From Pseudomonadota bacterium (GTDB lineage: Bacteria > Pseudomonadota > Alphaproteobacteria > Rhizobiales > Pleomorphomonadaceae), in assembly GCA_023436885.1 (NCBI GenBank), contig JAEZHI010000038.1:186001-250000 (forward strand): 64,000 bases of DNA, written 5' to 3'. Below the pieces are notes generated by a model. It did not search any database and was not told the DNA's origin. It saw only the letters and a list, made by a program, of their open reading frames with translations. The number at the start of each line of letters is the position of its first letter. Position 1 is the first letter of the stretch. Both the position numbers and the translations under genes were made by a program. Positions 8,135 through 17,337 of the stretch are shown here, one piece after another.

Positions 8135-8365
8135 GAATCAGATTTGACATGGGTGGTTGAAGCGATGCAGCGGCGCCACGATATTTGTTGAAAAGTCGTA
8201 AAGGGCAACAAGGCGTGACTCTGTGGTCATTGCGCCGAAGAGAACGGCCATTGTAGCCTAGATGTCGTCGCCACGAGATCTCGTGGCGGGATGCTTCAGC
8301 GATACAATCGCATGTGTTTTGCGTTGCCGGACCTATGGGTGGACCGGGCGTGTCCTAAGGGATTC
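8135..8365. promoter_or_regulatory. GANTC methylation sites upstream of gcrA
   Basis: Three GANTC sites lie in the argD-gcrA intergenic region: GAATC at 8135, GACTC at 8217 and GATTC at 8361, the last 33 bases before the gcrA ATG. In Caulobacter, GANTC is methylated by CcrM, and GcrA acts at methylated promoters. Regulation of this gene by methylation is inference. Confidence 0.4.
8269..8288. repeat. Perfect 20-bp palindrome upstream of gcrA
   Basis: A perfect palindrome centred on GAGATCTC lies 110 bases before gcrA. There is no loop and no T-run, so it looks more like a dimeric-regulator operator than a terminator. The binding protein is unknown. Confidence 0.5.
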
Positions 8366-8397
8366 CCCGGGTGATGCGGCGAAGAGAGGGTGACAAG

Positions 8398-8952
8398 ATG
8401 TCCTGGACCGACGAACGCGTCGAGCGCCTCAAGACGCTCTGGTCAGAAGGGTTGAGCGCCAGCCAGATTGCGGCCGAGCTCGGCGCCGTGACCCGCAACG
8501 CGGTGATCGGCAAAGTGCACCGGCTTGGTTTGTCGGGCCGGTCGAAGCCGCAGGTGCAGCCAACTCGGCCGACCGTGGCCGCTCCGCCGCGCGTCAAGCC
8601 TGCTGCAAGCCGCCCCGTGGCCCAAACCACCCAGTCGGCGAGCCGGCCGGTTTCGCCCGTTCGGCCGATTACGATTGGTGCGACCGCTCTCAAGGCCGAC
8701 GCCCAGGCCGAAGAGGCAATGGCCGTTGCTCCGGTCACCGAGATCGAACCGCCAGTGTTCGAGAAGGTGACGATTCTTTCGCTGACCGAGAGCACCTGCA
8801 AGTGGCCGGTTGGCGATCCGGGCAAGCCGGACTTCTTCTTCTGCGGCCGCAAGTCCGATGTCGGCATTCCTTATTGCGCCTTCCATGCCCGCATCGCCTA
8901 CCAGCCGTCGGCCGAGCGCCGCCGCGAGCGCGATCGCAAGGCGGCCAGCTGA
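8398..8952 (+). CDS. gcrA: Cell-cycle regulator GcrA
   Basis: GcrA binds RNA polymerase sigma-70 and activates transcription at CcrM-methylated GANTC promoters. The N-terminal 45 residues are diagnostic: WTDERVERL, LSASQIAAELG and VTRNAVIGKVHRLGLSGR, a helix-turn-helix. A proline-rich linker follows, then the conserved C-terminal polymerase-binding region with CKWPVGDPG, FFCGR and YCAFHARIAY. The ATG at 8398 follows AGAGGG. The length (184) is typical. It is transcribed divergently from argD. Confidence 0.95.
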   Translation: MSWTDERVERLKTLWSEGLSASQIAAELGAVTRNAVIGKVHRLGLSGRSKPQVQPTRPTVAAPPRVKPAASRPVAQTTQSASRPVSPVRPITIGATALKADAQAEEAMAVAPVTEIEPPVFEKVTILSLTESTCKWPVGDPGKPDFFFCGRKSDVGIPYCAFHARIAYQPSAERRRERDRKAAS

Positions 8953-8975
8953 CGCGTATAGTGGCCGACGATGAC

Positions 8976-9413
8976 ATGGTGAGGCTGAGGGGACACCATC
9001 TCCTCTGCCTCCTGACCTACAAAGGTTTAGGTTATTCGCCGGATTTCGTATTCGGCTTGACGGCGATCGCCGAGCGGCTCATTGCCGGGGCAGTCGCTGA
9101 AATCGTCGAGGGCGCCGACGACATATGCGCCCCTCTTTGCCGATCAGAAGAACACCCCCATTGTCACGAAGCCACGGTGCCTGAGCGCGATCGAAGAGCA
9201 CTCGCGCTGGTGGCCGGCGTTCTCGGTCGGCCCATCAAGGTCGGTGACCAGATCGCTTTCGATCGGCAAACCCGGGCCAGCCTGCGCACCGCCTATCGTG
9301 CTGGCGCTTTTGAAGCGGCCTGCGCCCTTTGCGAATGGCAGCCGATCTGCCGCGATATCGCCGCCAGCGGCTACACGGCCACGCTATTCCGTTCTCCTGA
9401 TGATCCGGTTTAG
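8976..9413 (+). CDS. DUF1284 family cysteine-rich protein
   Basis: The 145-residue protein begins MVRLRGHHLLCLL, the hallmark of DUF1284. Cysteines occur in spaced groups: CAPLC, HCHE, and CALCEWQPICRD near the end. These could bind a metal or iron-sulfur cluster; the family function is unknown to me. The start ATG lies 23 bases after gcrA, so the two are probably co-transcribed. A GTG 15 bases upstream is an alternative start. Its end overlaps the yejF end by a few bases on the opposite strand. Confidence 0.75.
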   Translation: MVRLRGHHLLCLLTYKGLGYSPDFVFGLTAIAERLIAGAVAEIVEGADDICAPLCRSEEHPHCHEATVPERDRRALALVAGVLGRPIKVGDQIAFDRQTRASLRTAYRAGAFEAACALCEWQPICRDIAASGYTATLFRSPDDPV

Positions 9414-11047
9414 GTTTCGGCCGCCTGTCCGACGCTTTCCAGGCGGAATGCAGCGGCCATAAGAGCGCGCGTGTACGGCTCTTTGGGGGCCGCGAACACT
9501 TCGCTGGCCGGACCAGCCTCAACGACTTTGCCGTTCTTCATGACGATCAGATTGTTGGCGAGCGCCCTGACCACCTTGAGGTCATGAGAAATGAACATGT
9601 AGGCGAGGCCGTGCTTTGCCTGCAGCTCGCGCAAGAGATCGACCACCTGCGCTTGGACGCTCATGTCGAGAGCGGACGTCGGTTCATCCAGCATGACGAA
9701 CTTCGGCTTCAGCACCATGGCGCGCGCAATGGCGATGCGCTGGCGTTGACCACCGGAGAATTCATGCGGGTAGCGATGGCGTGTTCCGGGGTCGAGCCCG
9801 ACCTCGGTAAGCGCTTCGACCACGCGCGCGTCGCGGGCATCGGCCGTGAGGTTGGGCTCATGGACCGACAAGCCTTCACCGACGATGTCCGCCACCGTCA
9901 TGCGAGGGGAAAGGGAGCCGTAGGGATCCTGGAACACAGCCTGCACATCGCGTCTCAGTGGCCGCATAGCCCGCGAGTCCAACCCATCGATCCTGCGACC
10001 CAAAACGACAATCGGACCTTCCGAGGAAATGAGGCGCAGAAGAGCAAGGCCGAGGGTCGTCTTGCCCGAGCCGCTTTCACCGACGACGCCCAGCGTCTGG
10101 CCGGCGCGGAGCTTGAGGTCGATACCATCGACAGCCTTCACATGGCCCACCGTTCGGCGCAGGAAGCCGGCCTTGATCGGGAACCAGACGCGCATTTGCT
10201 CGGCCTCCACGACGAGAGGCGCATCTGGCGCGGTGACCGGTGGCTCACCCTTGGGGGCCGCCGCCATCAAGTGGCGCGTGTAGGCATGCTTCGGTCTTGC
10301 GAACACCTCTGCCGTCGGCCCCGTCTCGACCACCTCGCCTTTGGTCATGACCACGACGTCGTCGGCGAAGCGCTCAACGATGCCGAGGTCGTGGGTGATG
10401 AACAGGATGGCCATGCCGTGCCGCGCCTGAAGACTTTTGAGAAGCGTCAGGATCTGGGCTTGCACTGTCACGTCGAGGGCGGTCGTGGGTTCGTCGGCAA
10501 TCAGGAGATCGGGCGCGTTGGCGAGCGCCATGGCGATCATGACGCGTTGGCGCTGGCCGCCGGACAGCTGATGGGGATAGGCGGAAAGACGGCTTTCGGG
10601 GTTGGGAATGCCGACTTCGCTCAGCAGCTCGATGACGCGGCGCCGGACTGCCGCCTCACCGCTGGCACCGTGCAGCTTCAGGATCTCGCCGATCTGCCGC
10701 TCGATTGAGTGCAGCGGATTGAGAGAGGTCATTGGCTCCTGGAACACCATGGTGATGTCGGCGCCGCGGATCTTCCTGAGTTCCGCTTCGTCCATCTTCA
10801 GAAGGTCGCGCCCCTTGAAAAGGATCTCGCCCGAGGGGTGGCGAGCTGCCGGATAGGGAAGCAGCCGGACGACCGAAAGCGCCGTCACCGATTTGCCGGA
10901 GCCGCTCTCACCAACCACGGCCAGCGTGCGGCCCTTTTGAAGGTCAAACGAGACGCCGGAAGCCGCCAGAGTCTCACCATTCTCGTGCTGGAAAGCGACC
11001 GAGAGATTGCGGACGGAAAGCAAGGCGTCGCCGGTGGTTTCAGTCAT
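9410..11047 (-). CDS. yejF: Peptide ABC transporter ATP-binding protein YejF
   Basis: This is the fused double-ATPase of a Yej-type peptide importer (microcin C-like or oligopeptide). It has two full nucleotide-binding domains. The first has a Walker A GESGSGKS at about 46-53 and signature LSGGQRQR; the second has GESGSGKTT and FSGGQRQR. The 545-residue length fits. The ATG at 11047 lies 8 bases after yejE. The open frame upstream of that ATG overlaps yejE out of frame and is not coding. It is the last gene of the leftward yejA-B-E-F operon. Confidence 0.94.
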   Translation of the reverse strand: MTETTGDALLSVRNLSVAFQHENGETLAASGVSFDLQKGRTLAVVGESGSGKSVTALSVVRLLPYPAARHPSGEILFKGRDLLKMDEAELRKIRGADITMVFQEPMTSLNPLHSIERQIGEILKLHGASGEAAVRRRVIELLSEVGIPNPESRLSAYPHQLSGGQRQRVMIAMALANAPDLLIADEPTTALDVTVQAQILTLLKSLQARHGMAILFITHDLGIVERFADDVVVMTKGEVVETGPTAEVFARPKHAYTRHLMAAAPKGEPPVTAPDAPLVVEAEQMRVWFPIKAGFLRRTVGHVKAVDGIDLKLRAGQTLGVVGESGSGKTTLGLALLRLISSEGPIVVLGRRIDGLDSRAMRPLRRDVQAVFQDPYGSLSPRMTVADIVGEGLSVHEPNLTADARDARVVEALTEVGLDPGTRHRYPHEFSGGQRQRIAIARAMVLKPKFVMLDEPTSALDMSVQAQVVDLLRELQAKHGLAYMFISHDLKVVRALANNLIVMKNGKVVEAGPASEVFAAPKEPYTRALMAAAFRLESVGQAAET

Positions 11048-11055
11048 GGCGGGCC

Positions 11056-12186
11056 TCACTGGAATGTCTTGCGCGGGTCGAAGGCGTCGCGCACCGCCTC
11101 GCCGATGAAGATCAGGAGGCTCAGCATGACGGCAACCACCATGAAACCGGTGATTCCGAGCCACGGGGCGAAGACATTGGTCTTTCCCTGCCGGAGCAAC
11201 TCGCCCAGCGACGGATAGCCGGCGGGCAGACCGAAGCCGAGATAGTCGAGCGAGGTCAGTGTGGTGATCGAGCCATTGAGGATGAAGGGGAGGAAGGTCA
11301 GCGTTGCCACCATCGCGTTGGGCAGCAAGTGCCGCCGCATGATGGTGAGGTTGCCGACGCCGAGGGCGCGCGCTGCCCGCACGAACTCGAAATTGCGGGC
11401 CCTCAGGAATTCGGCGCGCACGACGCCGACAAGATGCGTCCATGAGAAGGCCAGCAGGATGAGCAACAGCACCAGGAACGAGGGCGCGATCACCGAAGAG
11501 ACGATGATCAGAAGATAAAGGGTCGGGACTGCGTTCCAGATCTCGATGAAACGCTGCATCAGGAGATCCGTCAGACCGCCGTAATAGCCCTGCACCGCGC
11601 CGATGGCGACGCCAATAATCGATGACACGATGGCCAGCGTCAGGCCGAACAGCACCGAGATGCGGAAGCCGTAGAGCGCACGGGCGACGACATCGCGTCC
11701 TTGGTCGTCAGTCCCGAGCCAGTTCATGTTGCCGAAAATGCATTCCCTGTCGTTCACGCCGTCCGCATAGGCGGCGCACCGTTCGGTGGGTGTCAGCAGA
11801 AAGGCGGGAGGCGAGGGGGCCGGTGTCGGCGCCTCGGTGTTCGGCGTGTCAAAGGAATAGCGGATCGGCGGCCAGATCATCCAGCCGTTCTTTTCGATTT
11901 CATCGCGATTGTAGGGATCGCGGTAATTGGTGACGGCGAGAAAACCGCCGAACTTCTCTTCCGGATAATCGACCAACACCGGGAACAGGATCTCGCCCTT
12001 GTAGGAAACGACAAGTGGCCGGTCGTTGGCGATGACGTTGGACAGCAATGTCACCACGAACAGGACGAGAAAGATCCAGAACGACCACCAGCCGCGCCGG
12101 TTGGCCTTGAAGTTCTGCCAGCGGCGGCGATTGACGGGCGACAGCCAGGGGCGCTTGGCAGCGGGGAGGGCGGCCATGGTCGTCAT
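11056..12186 (-). CDS. yejE: Peptide ABC transporter permease YejE
   Basis: This inner-membrane permease of the BPD type has 376 residues. After a basic N-terminus there is one membrane segment (about 35-52) and a large periplasmic region containing a proline-rich stretch. The permease core follows, with several helices and an EAA-type loop (EFVRAARALGVGNLTIMRRH). Its ATG overlaps the yejB stop (ATGA), which implies coupled translation. Confidence 0.93.
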   Translation of the reverse strand: MTTMAALPAAKRPWLSPVNRRRWQNFKANRRGWWSFWIFLVLFVVTLLSNVIANDRPLVVSYKGEILFPVLVDYPEEKFGGFLAVTNYRDPYNRDEIEKNGWMIWPPIRYSFDTPNTEAPTPAPSPPAFLLTPTERCAAYADGVNDRECIFGNMNWLGTDDQGRDVVARALYGFRISVLFGLTLAIVSSIIGVAIGAVQGYYGGLTDLLMQRFIEIWNAVPTLYLLIIVSSVIAPSFLVLLLILLAFSWTHLVGVVRAEFLRARNFEFVRAARALGVGNLTIMRRHLLPNAMVATLTFLPFILNGSITTLTSLDYLGFGLPAGYPSLGELLRQGKTNVFAPWLGITGFMVVAVMLSLLIFIGEAVRDAFDPRKTFQ

Positions 12187-13289
12187 ACCTCCCGGCTTTC
12201 GAAGTCGATGCGCGGATCAATCCACATGTAGGTGAGATCGGAGACGATGTTGATGACGAGGCCCATCAGCGAGAAGACATAAAGCGTCGCAAAGACAACG
12301 GCATAGTCGCGGTTGATCACCGACTCGAAGGACAGGAGACCCAGACCGTCGAGCGAGAAGATCGTCTCGATCAGCAGTGAACCGGCAAAGAAGGAGGCGA
12401 TGAATGCGCCAGGGAAGCCGGCAATGACGATCAGCATCGCATTGCGGAACACATGCCCATAGAGCACCTTGCGCTCGGAGAGGCCCTTCATGCGGGCGGT
12501 CAGCACATATTGCTTGCGGATCTCGTCGAGGAAGGAGTTCTTGACGAGCAGGGTGGTGGTGGCGAAGGCATGCGTCGCCATGGCGAGCAGCGGCAGGGCC
12601 ATGTGCCAGAAGTAATCGGCGATGCGCTCGGGCCAGCCCATGGCCGCCCAGCCCTCGGACGTCAGTCCGCGGAGCGGGAAGATCGACCAGAAGGAACCGC
12701 CGGCAAACAGCACGATCAACAGAATGCCGAACAGGAAGCTCGGCACCGCATAGCCGACCGCGATGACGAATGAGGTCCAGACATCGAAGCGCGAACCGTC
12801 ACGCACGGCTTTGGCAATCCCGAGCGGAATGGAGATGCCGTAGGAGAGGAGCGTCATCCAGAGCCCGAGCGAGATCGAGACCGGCAGCTTTTCCTTGATC
12901 AGGTCGATCACCGATATCGAGCGGAAATAGCTCTGCCCGAAATCGAAGCGCGCATAGTTCCAGAGCATCAGTCCAAAACGTTCGAGCGGTGGCTTGTCGA
13001 AGCCGAATTCCTTCTCGAGTTTCTTGATGAACTCTGGATCGAGACCCTGGGCGCCTCGATACTTCGACGTTATGGCCTCGCCTCCCATCTGGTCTGGCGC
13101 CTGTCGGCCCACATCTGAGCCGCCACCGGTAAAGCGATCAGTGGCTCCGATATCCGTACCCTGCAGCTTGGCGATCACCTTCTCGACCGGCCCGCCGGGT
13201 GCGAACTGCACCACGGCGAAGTTGATGGCCATGATGCCGATCAGCGTCGGGATCATCAGGAGGAGGCGGCGAAGGAGGTAACCTGCCAT
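12183..13289 (-). CDS. yejB: Peptide ABC transporter permease YejB
   Basis: This is the second membrane subunit of the Yej importer (368 residues). It has the N-terminal membrane helix MAGYLLRRLLLMIPTLIGI of DppB/OppB-type permeases. A soluble insert at about 40-100 is typical of YejB, and the permease core includes the KNSFLDEIRKQYVLTARMKG coupling loop. It begins 27 bases after yejA and overlaps yejE by 4 bases. Confidence 0.93.
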   Translation of the reverse strand: MAGYLLRRLLLMIPTLIGIMAINFAVVQFAPGGPVEKVIAKLQGTDIGATDRFTGGGSDVGRQAPDQMGGEAITSKYRGAQGLDPEFIKKLEKEFGFDKPPLERFGLMLWNYARFDFGQSYFRSISVIDLIKEKLPVSISLGLWMTLLSYGISIPLGIAKAVRDGSRFDVWTSFVIAVGYAVPSFLFGILLIVLFAGGSFWSIFPLRGLTSEGWAAMGWPERIADYFWHMALPLLAMATHAFATTTLLVKNSFLDEIRKQYVLTARMKGLSERKVLYGHVFRNAMLIVIAGFPGAFIASFFAGSLLIETIFSLDGLGLLSFESVINRDYAVVFATLYVFSLMGLVINIVSDLTYMWIDPRIDFESREV

Positions 13290-13316
13290 GAACCGGAAAT
13301 CCTCGTCTCGACGCGA

Positions 13317-15194
13317 TCAGCGGGAAAGGCCGGCAGCGGCCGCGCCTGCTGCGTCGTACCACCAGACATCCGGAAAGCCGACGGAGTATTTGGGCAAGGC
13401 TTCCGGATGGCTGAATCGGTTCCAGTAGGCATAGAAGTTGTTCTTTGAATAGAACAGCGGAACGACATAGTTGCCCGCCAGCAAGGCTCGATCGAGCGCA
13501 TGCGTTGCGGTGATGAGGGAGGGTCGGTCGCTCGCGTAAATGACCTTGTCGATCAGAGCATCGATGGCTGCATCCTTGATGCCGGCGGTATTCCGCGATC
13601 CCGGCCGGTCGGCCGCTACGGAACCCCACATCTCGCGCTGTTCATTCCCTGGCGAAAGCGTCTCGCCCCAGGCCTCCACGGTCATGTCGAAGTCGAAGCT
13701 TCGCACCCGGTTCTGATACTGGGCATCATCGACGAGGCGATAGTCGAGGTCGATGCCGATGCGGCCGAGCGCCTTCGCATAGGGAGACACATACCGCTCG
13801 TTGAGCTGGTCGTTGGTGAGAAACTCAATGCGGAACGGTTCGCCCTTGGCGTTTCGCATCTTGCCGTTCTGGATGGTCCAACCCGCCTCGGCGAAAAGGG
13901 CCACGGCCTGGCGCAGATTGTCCCTCACTGCGTCGGGCGTGCCGCCGACTGGATTTGTGTAGGGCGCGGTGAACACGGCGGGCGGCAGTTTGTCGCGTAG
14001 CGGTTCCAAAAGGGCCAGTTCGTCCGGGCCAGGCAGCCCCTTTGAGGCGAGTTCCGTCCCAAAGAAATAACTGTCGACGCGGTCATAGAGATCGAAAAAC
14101 ACCGTCCGCTTTAGGGTCTCATAGTCGAAGGCAAAATTGAGCGCCCGCCGGATGCGCGCGTCCTGATATTTCGGCAGGCGAAGGTTGGGCACCAGCGCCT
14201 GCATGACACCCGTGGCGTTGCGCGGGAAGGTGATGGTCATCACCTTGCCTTCCTTCTTGGCCGGAAAGTCATAACCAGTCGCCCACATCTTGGCTGAACG
14301 CTCGGCCCGGAAATCGTATTTGTCGGCCTTGAAAGCCTCCATCATCACGGTCGGGTCGAGATAATAGTCGTAGGTCAACCGATCGAAATTGTTGGTGCCG
14401 ATCGAGACTGGCAGCTTTGCGCCCCAATAATTGGGGTCGCGCACGAGACTGACCCTGCGGCCCGGATCGATTGCCGCAACCTTGTAGGGGCCGGAGCCCA
14501 GCGGCGGCTCCAGTGTCGTCTCGTGGATATTGCGTGGCTTTCCGGTAGCGTCCGTTCCCTGCCACCAGTGTTTCGGCAGCACATAGAGCTGTCCGAGAAT
14601 ATTGGGCAGTTCGCGATTGCCTGGGGCGTCGAAGGTGAAGTGGATGACGCGCTCGCCGGCCGGTTCGGCCTTGACGACATGGGAATAGTAGCTCGCAAAG
14701 AGCGGGTAGATTTCCTTCAACGTATCGAAGGACCAGATGACGTCATCCACCGTCACCGGCTCGCCATCTTGCCAGCGAGCAGCCGGATTGAGACGAAATT
14801 CGGCCCAGGCGAAGTCCTTGGGGTAACGCATCGCCTCCGCCAACAGGGCATAGGACGCCGAGATGTCGACTTCATCGAGGGACGGGGTGAACAAGGTTTC
14901 ATAGGCGGGCGCCACGGCAGCGGCGGGCGTTCCCTTGGTGCCGAGAAACACATTGGTGCTGTCAAAGCTGCCCTCGACACCGAAACGGGCTTCGCCCCCT
15001 TTGGGGGCGTCCGGGTTGACGTAGTCAAAATGAGTGAAATCGGCGGGGTAACGCGGCTCTCCGCCCAGTGCCGTTGCCGTCTTCCATTCCGGCTCTTCCG
15101 CTCTTGCCGGTGCTCCAGTGAGAAGCGACGGGAGGGTAACGACGGCCGCAATGATGATCCGGCTCAAAAGACTCTGGGCGACAGGTCGAATCAT
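13317..15194 (-). CDS. yejA: Extracellular peptide-binding protein YejA
   Basis: This SBP_bac_5-family periplasmic receptor has 625 residues. A Sec signal peptide spans about 1-27, with a hydrophobic core and an ARA|EE cleavage site. The mature part begins with the HFDYVNPDAPKGG motif seen in YejA proteins. The ATG at 15194 was chosen because it starts the signal peptide. It is the first gene of the operon and is divergent from the SRP RNA gene. Confidence 0.93.
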   Translation of the reverse strand: MIRPVAQSLLSRIIIAAVVTLPSLLTGAPARAEEPEWKTATALGGEPRYPADFTHFDYVNPDAPKGGEARFGVEGSFDSTNVFLGTKGTPAAAVAPAYETLFTPSLDEVDISASYALLAEAMRYPKDFAWAEFRLNPAARWQDGEPVTVDDVIWSFDTLKEIYPLFASYYSHVVKAEPAGERVIHFTFDAPGNRELPNILGQLYVLPKHWWQGTDATGKPRNIHETTLEPPLGSGPYKVAAIDPGRRVSLVRDPNYWGAKLPVSIGTNNFDRLTYDYYLDPTVMMEAFKADKYDFRAERSAKMWATGYDFPAKKEGKVMTITFPRNATGVMQALVPNLRLPKYQDARIRRALNFAFDYETLKRTVFFDLYDRVDSYFFGTELASKGLPGPDELALLEPLRDKLPPAVFTAPYTNPVGGTPDAVRDNLRQAVALFAEAGWTIQNGKMRNAKGEPFRIEFLTNDQLNERYVSPYAKALGRIGIDLDYRLVDDAQYQNRVRSFDFDMTVEAWGETLSPGNEQREMWGSVAADRPGSRNTAGIKDAAIDALIDKVIYASDRPSLITATHALDRALLAGNYVVPLFYSKNNFYAYWNRFSHPEALPKYSVGFPDVWWYDAAGAAAAGLSR

Positions 15195-15316
15195 CAGGCG
15201 TCCTCGCACGTTGGTTTCCCTTCTGAAATTTTCATCATTGCGACACGAAGGCAATGGTTTCACGTCAATGCGGCCGACTAAAGCCATCCACAGGGCTTAT
15301 TCGCCCAAACCGCCTC

Positions 15317-15345
15317 TTGCATTTTTCCGGCAACACCGCGATATG
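15317..15345 (+). promoter_or_regulatory. Promoter of the SRP RNA gene
   Basis: TTGCAT at 15317-15322 and GATATG at 15340-15345 are 17 bases apart. The expected start near 15352 coincides with the beginning of the RNA's terminal stem. Confidence 0.55.
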
Positions 15346-15349
15346 TGGC

Positions 15350-15450
15350 TCGGGAGGTTGGCAGTGGACGAACCACTCGCCAACCGGGTCAGGTCCGGAA
15401 GGAAGCAGCCCCAACGAGCTTCGGCTCGGGTCACTCGTCGGCCTCCCACC
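15350..15450 (+). ncRNA. ffs: Signal recognition particle RNA, small bacterial type (4.5S)
   Basis: The invariant SRP core is present: GTCAGGTCCGGAAGGAAGCA beginning at 15388, opposite the CGAG/CTCG-capped arm. The outer helix forms from GGGAGG at 15352 and CCTCCC at 15442-15447. The RNA pairs with Ffh to target nascent membrane proteins. Its position just upstream of dnaX is common in alphaproteobacteria. Exact ends are estimates. Confidence 0.93.
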
Positions 15451-15472
15451 CTCCTTTTCTCAGGTTGCGAGC

Positions 15473-17269
15473 ATGCCGGACACTCTGACGCCCGCCGATC
15501 AGACGGCCGCATCGCCCTACCGGGTCCTCGCTCGCAAATATCGCCCGCAAAGCTTTGCCGATCTGATTGGCCATGGCGCCATGGTGCGCACGCTCGAAAA
15601 CGCCTTCGAGACCGGCCGCATCGCGCAAGGCTGGATGCTGACGGGCGTACGCGGTGTCGGCAAGACCACCACGGCTCGCATCCTCGCTCGTGCTCTCAAC
15701 TATGAGATCCCCGGCGAAATCGACCGTCCAACCGTCCATATGGATCGCGAAGGCACGCATTGCCGCGCCATCATGGAAGGCCGGCACGTCGACGTCATCG
15801 AAATGGACGCCGCCTCTCATACCGGCGTTGATGACGTACGCGATATCATCGAGGCGGCGCGCTACAAGCCGGTGTCGGCCCGTTACAAGGTCTACATCAT
15901 CGACGAAGTGCACATGCTGTCGACGCAGGCCTTCAACGCGCTCTTGAAGACGCTCGAAGAGCCGCCCGAGCATGTGAAGTTCGTCTTCGCCACCACCGAG
16001 ATCCGCAAGGTGCCGATCACGGTGCTGTCGCGTTGCCAGCGGTTCGATCTTCGGCGTGTGCCGACCGGCGAACTCGCTGCTCATCTCGATCGTATCATTG
16101 CCTCCGAGAAGGTGACCGCCGACCCCGAGGCCGTAGCGCTGATTGCCCGCGCTGCCGAGGGATCTGTACGCGACAGCCTCACCATTCTCGATCAGGCGAT
16201 CGCCCATGGCGGAGGACACGTGTCGGCCGACGCGGTGCGCGGCATGCTCGGCCTCGCCGATCGGGTGCGCGTCGTGGATCTGTTCGAGGCGGTGATGAAG
16301 GGGAGCGTCGCCGACGCTCTCGCGATCCTGGCCGACCAATATGACACGGGCGCCGATCCGGTGGCGGTGTTGTCGGACCTTGCGGCATTCGTTCACCTGG
16401 TGACGCGCCTCAAGCATCTGCCGGAAGGGGCTAGCGATCTGTCGCTCACCGAGGCCGAGCGGACGCGTGGCCGCGATTTTGCCGAGAAGCTCTCGGTCCG
16501 TGTGCTCTCCCGTGCCTGGCAGCTCTTGCTCAAGGGCATCCAGGAAGTGCAGACGGCGCCGAGGCCGCTGCCGGCTGCCGAGATGGTTCTCGTGCGCCTC
16601 GCCTACGCGGCCGATCTGCCGACGCCCGACGAGGCGTTGAAGATGCTGAAGGAGGGCACCTTTCCCGGTCTGACACCTCCGGCAAGCGGTGGTCCGTCCG
16701 GTGGTGGCGATGGGCCGCGAGCCCGTACGGCCAACGGATTCTCGGGCGCTATCGCTCGCCACGCCGAACCGGAAGCCGTCGCCGGGCCCCGCCTCGATAG
16801 CTTCGAGGCGGTGGTGGCTCTCGCCGAAAGCAACCGGGATATCGGCCTGAAGTTCGCCCTTGAGCGCCATGTTCGTCTGGTGCGCTTCGAGGATGGCCGT
16901 ATCGAATTTTCTCCGGTCGAGGGGGCCAACCCCAGCCTAGCCGGCGAAATGGGACGCAAGCTGACCGGCTGGACTGGCCGTCGCTGGATCGTTGCGATCT
17001 CGCGCGAGGAAGGTCGCCCGACGATCGCTGAAATGCGCGAGGCGCGTCGCCGCGAAGCGGTGGATGATGCACTCGCCGATCCCGTCGTCGCGGCCATTTT
17101 CCGCTTGTTTCCCGGAGCGGAAATCGTCGACGTGAAGTTTGAAGACGAGCCGGACAAGCTCGTTGCCGGGCCTGCTGGCGGCGACCCCAGCTTCGAAGAC
17201 ACCGGCGATTGGACCGAGGGATTTATCGACGAAATGCCCGATCCGGGCCTCGGCGATTTCGACGACTGA
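15473..17269 (+). CDS. dnaX: DNA polymerase III subunits gamma and tau
   Basis: DnaX is the clamp-loader ATPase that assembles the replicase. Walker A GVRGVGKTT is at 58-66, followed by IIDEVHMLS (Walker B) and the sensor region VLSRCQRF. The four zinc cysteines known from E. coli DnaX are missing; only Cys97 remains in that segment. The C-terminal part carries a linker with glycine-rich sequence and an alphaproteobacterial tau-like tail. No obvious slippery heptamer for a short gamma form was seen. The ATG at 15473 lies just after the SRP RNA. ybaB and recR follow. Confidence 0.95.
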   Translation: MPDTLTPADQTAASPYRVLARKYRPQSFADLIGHGAMVRTLENAFETGRIAQGWMLTGVRGVGKTTTARILARALNYEIPGEIDRPTVHMDREGTHCRAIMEGRHVDVIEMDAASHTGVDDVRDIIEAARYKPVSARYKVYIIDEVHMLSTQAFNALLKTLEEPPEHVKFVFATTEIRKVPITVLSRCQRFDLRRVPTGELAAHLDRIIASEKVTADPEAVALIARAAEGSVRDSLTILDQAIAHGGGHVSADAVRGMLGLADRVRVVDLFEAVMKGSVADALAILADQYDTGADPVAVLSDLAAFVHLVTRLKHLPEGASDLSLTEAERTRGRDFAEKLSVRVLSRAWQLLLKGIQEVQTAPRPLPAAEMVLVRLAYAADLPTPDEALKMLKEGTFPGLTPPASGGPSGGGDGPRARTANGFSGAIARHAEPEAVAGPRLDSFEAVVALAESNRDIGLKFALERHVRLVRFEDGRIEFSPVEGANPSLAGEMGRKLTGWTGRRWIVAISREEGRPTIAEMREARRREAVDDALADPVVAAIFRLFPGAEIVDVKFEDEPDKLVAGPAGGDPSFEDTGDWTEGFIDEMPDPGLGDFDD

Positions 17270-17337
17270 CCACAGCCGTTGACAAGCGCGGTCCAAGCGG
17301 CCATCTGGCGGCAAGGTAATTTTCCCGGAGAACATCA

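Noticed and set aside
6981..8147. A 388-codon plus-strand open frame opposite argD and its leader
   Set aside because: Shadow of argD that continues through the leader hairpin; no ribosome site or domain.
7920..8150. An N-terminal extension of argD by 77 codons
   Set aside because: It would run through a promoter and a terminator hairpin, and the extra sequence is arginine-rich with no match to ArgD proteins.
15431..16870. A 479-codon minus-strand open frame opposite dnaX
   Set aside because: Shadow of dnaX and overlapping the SRP RNA; no family resemblance.
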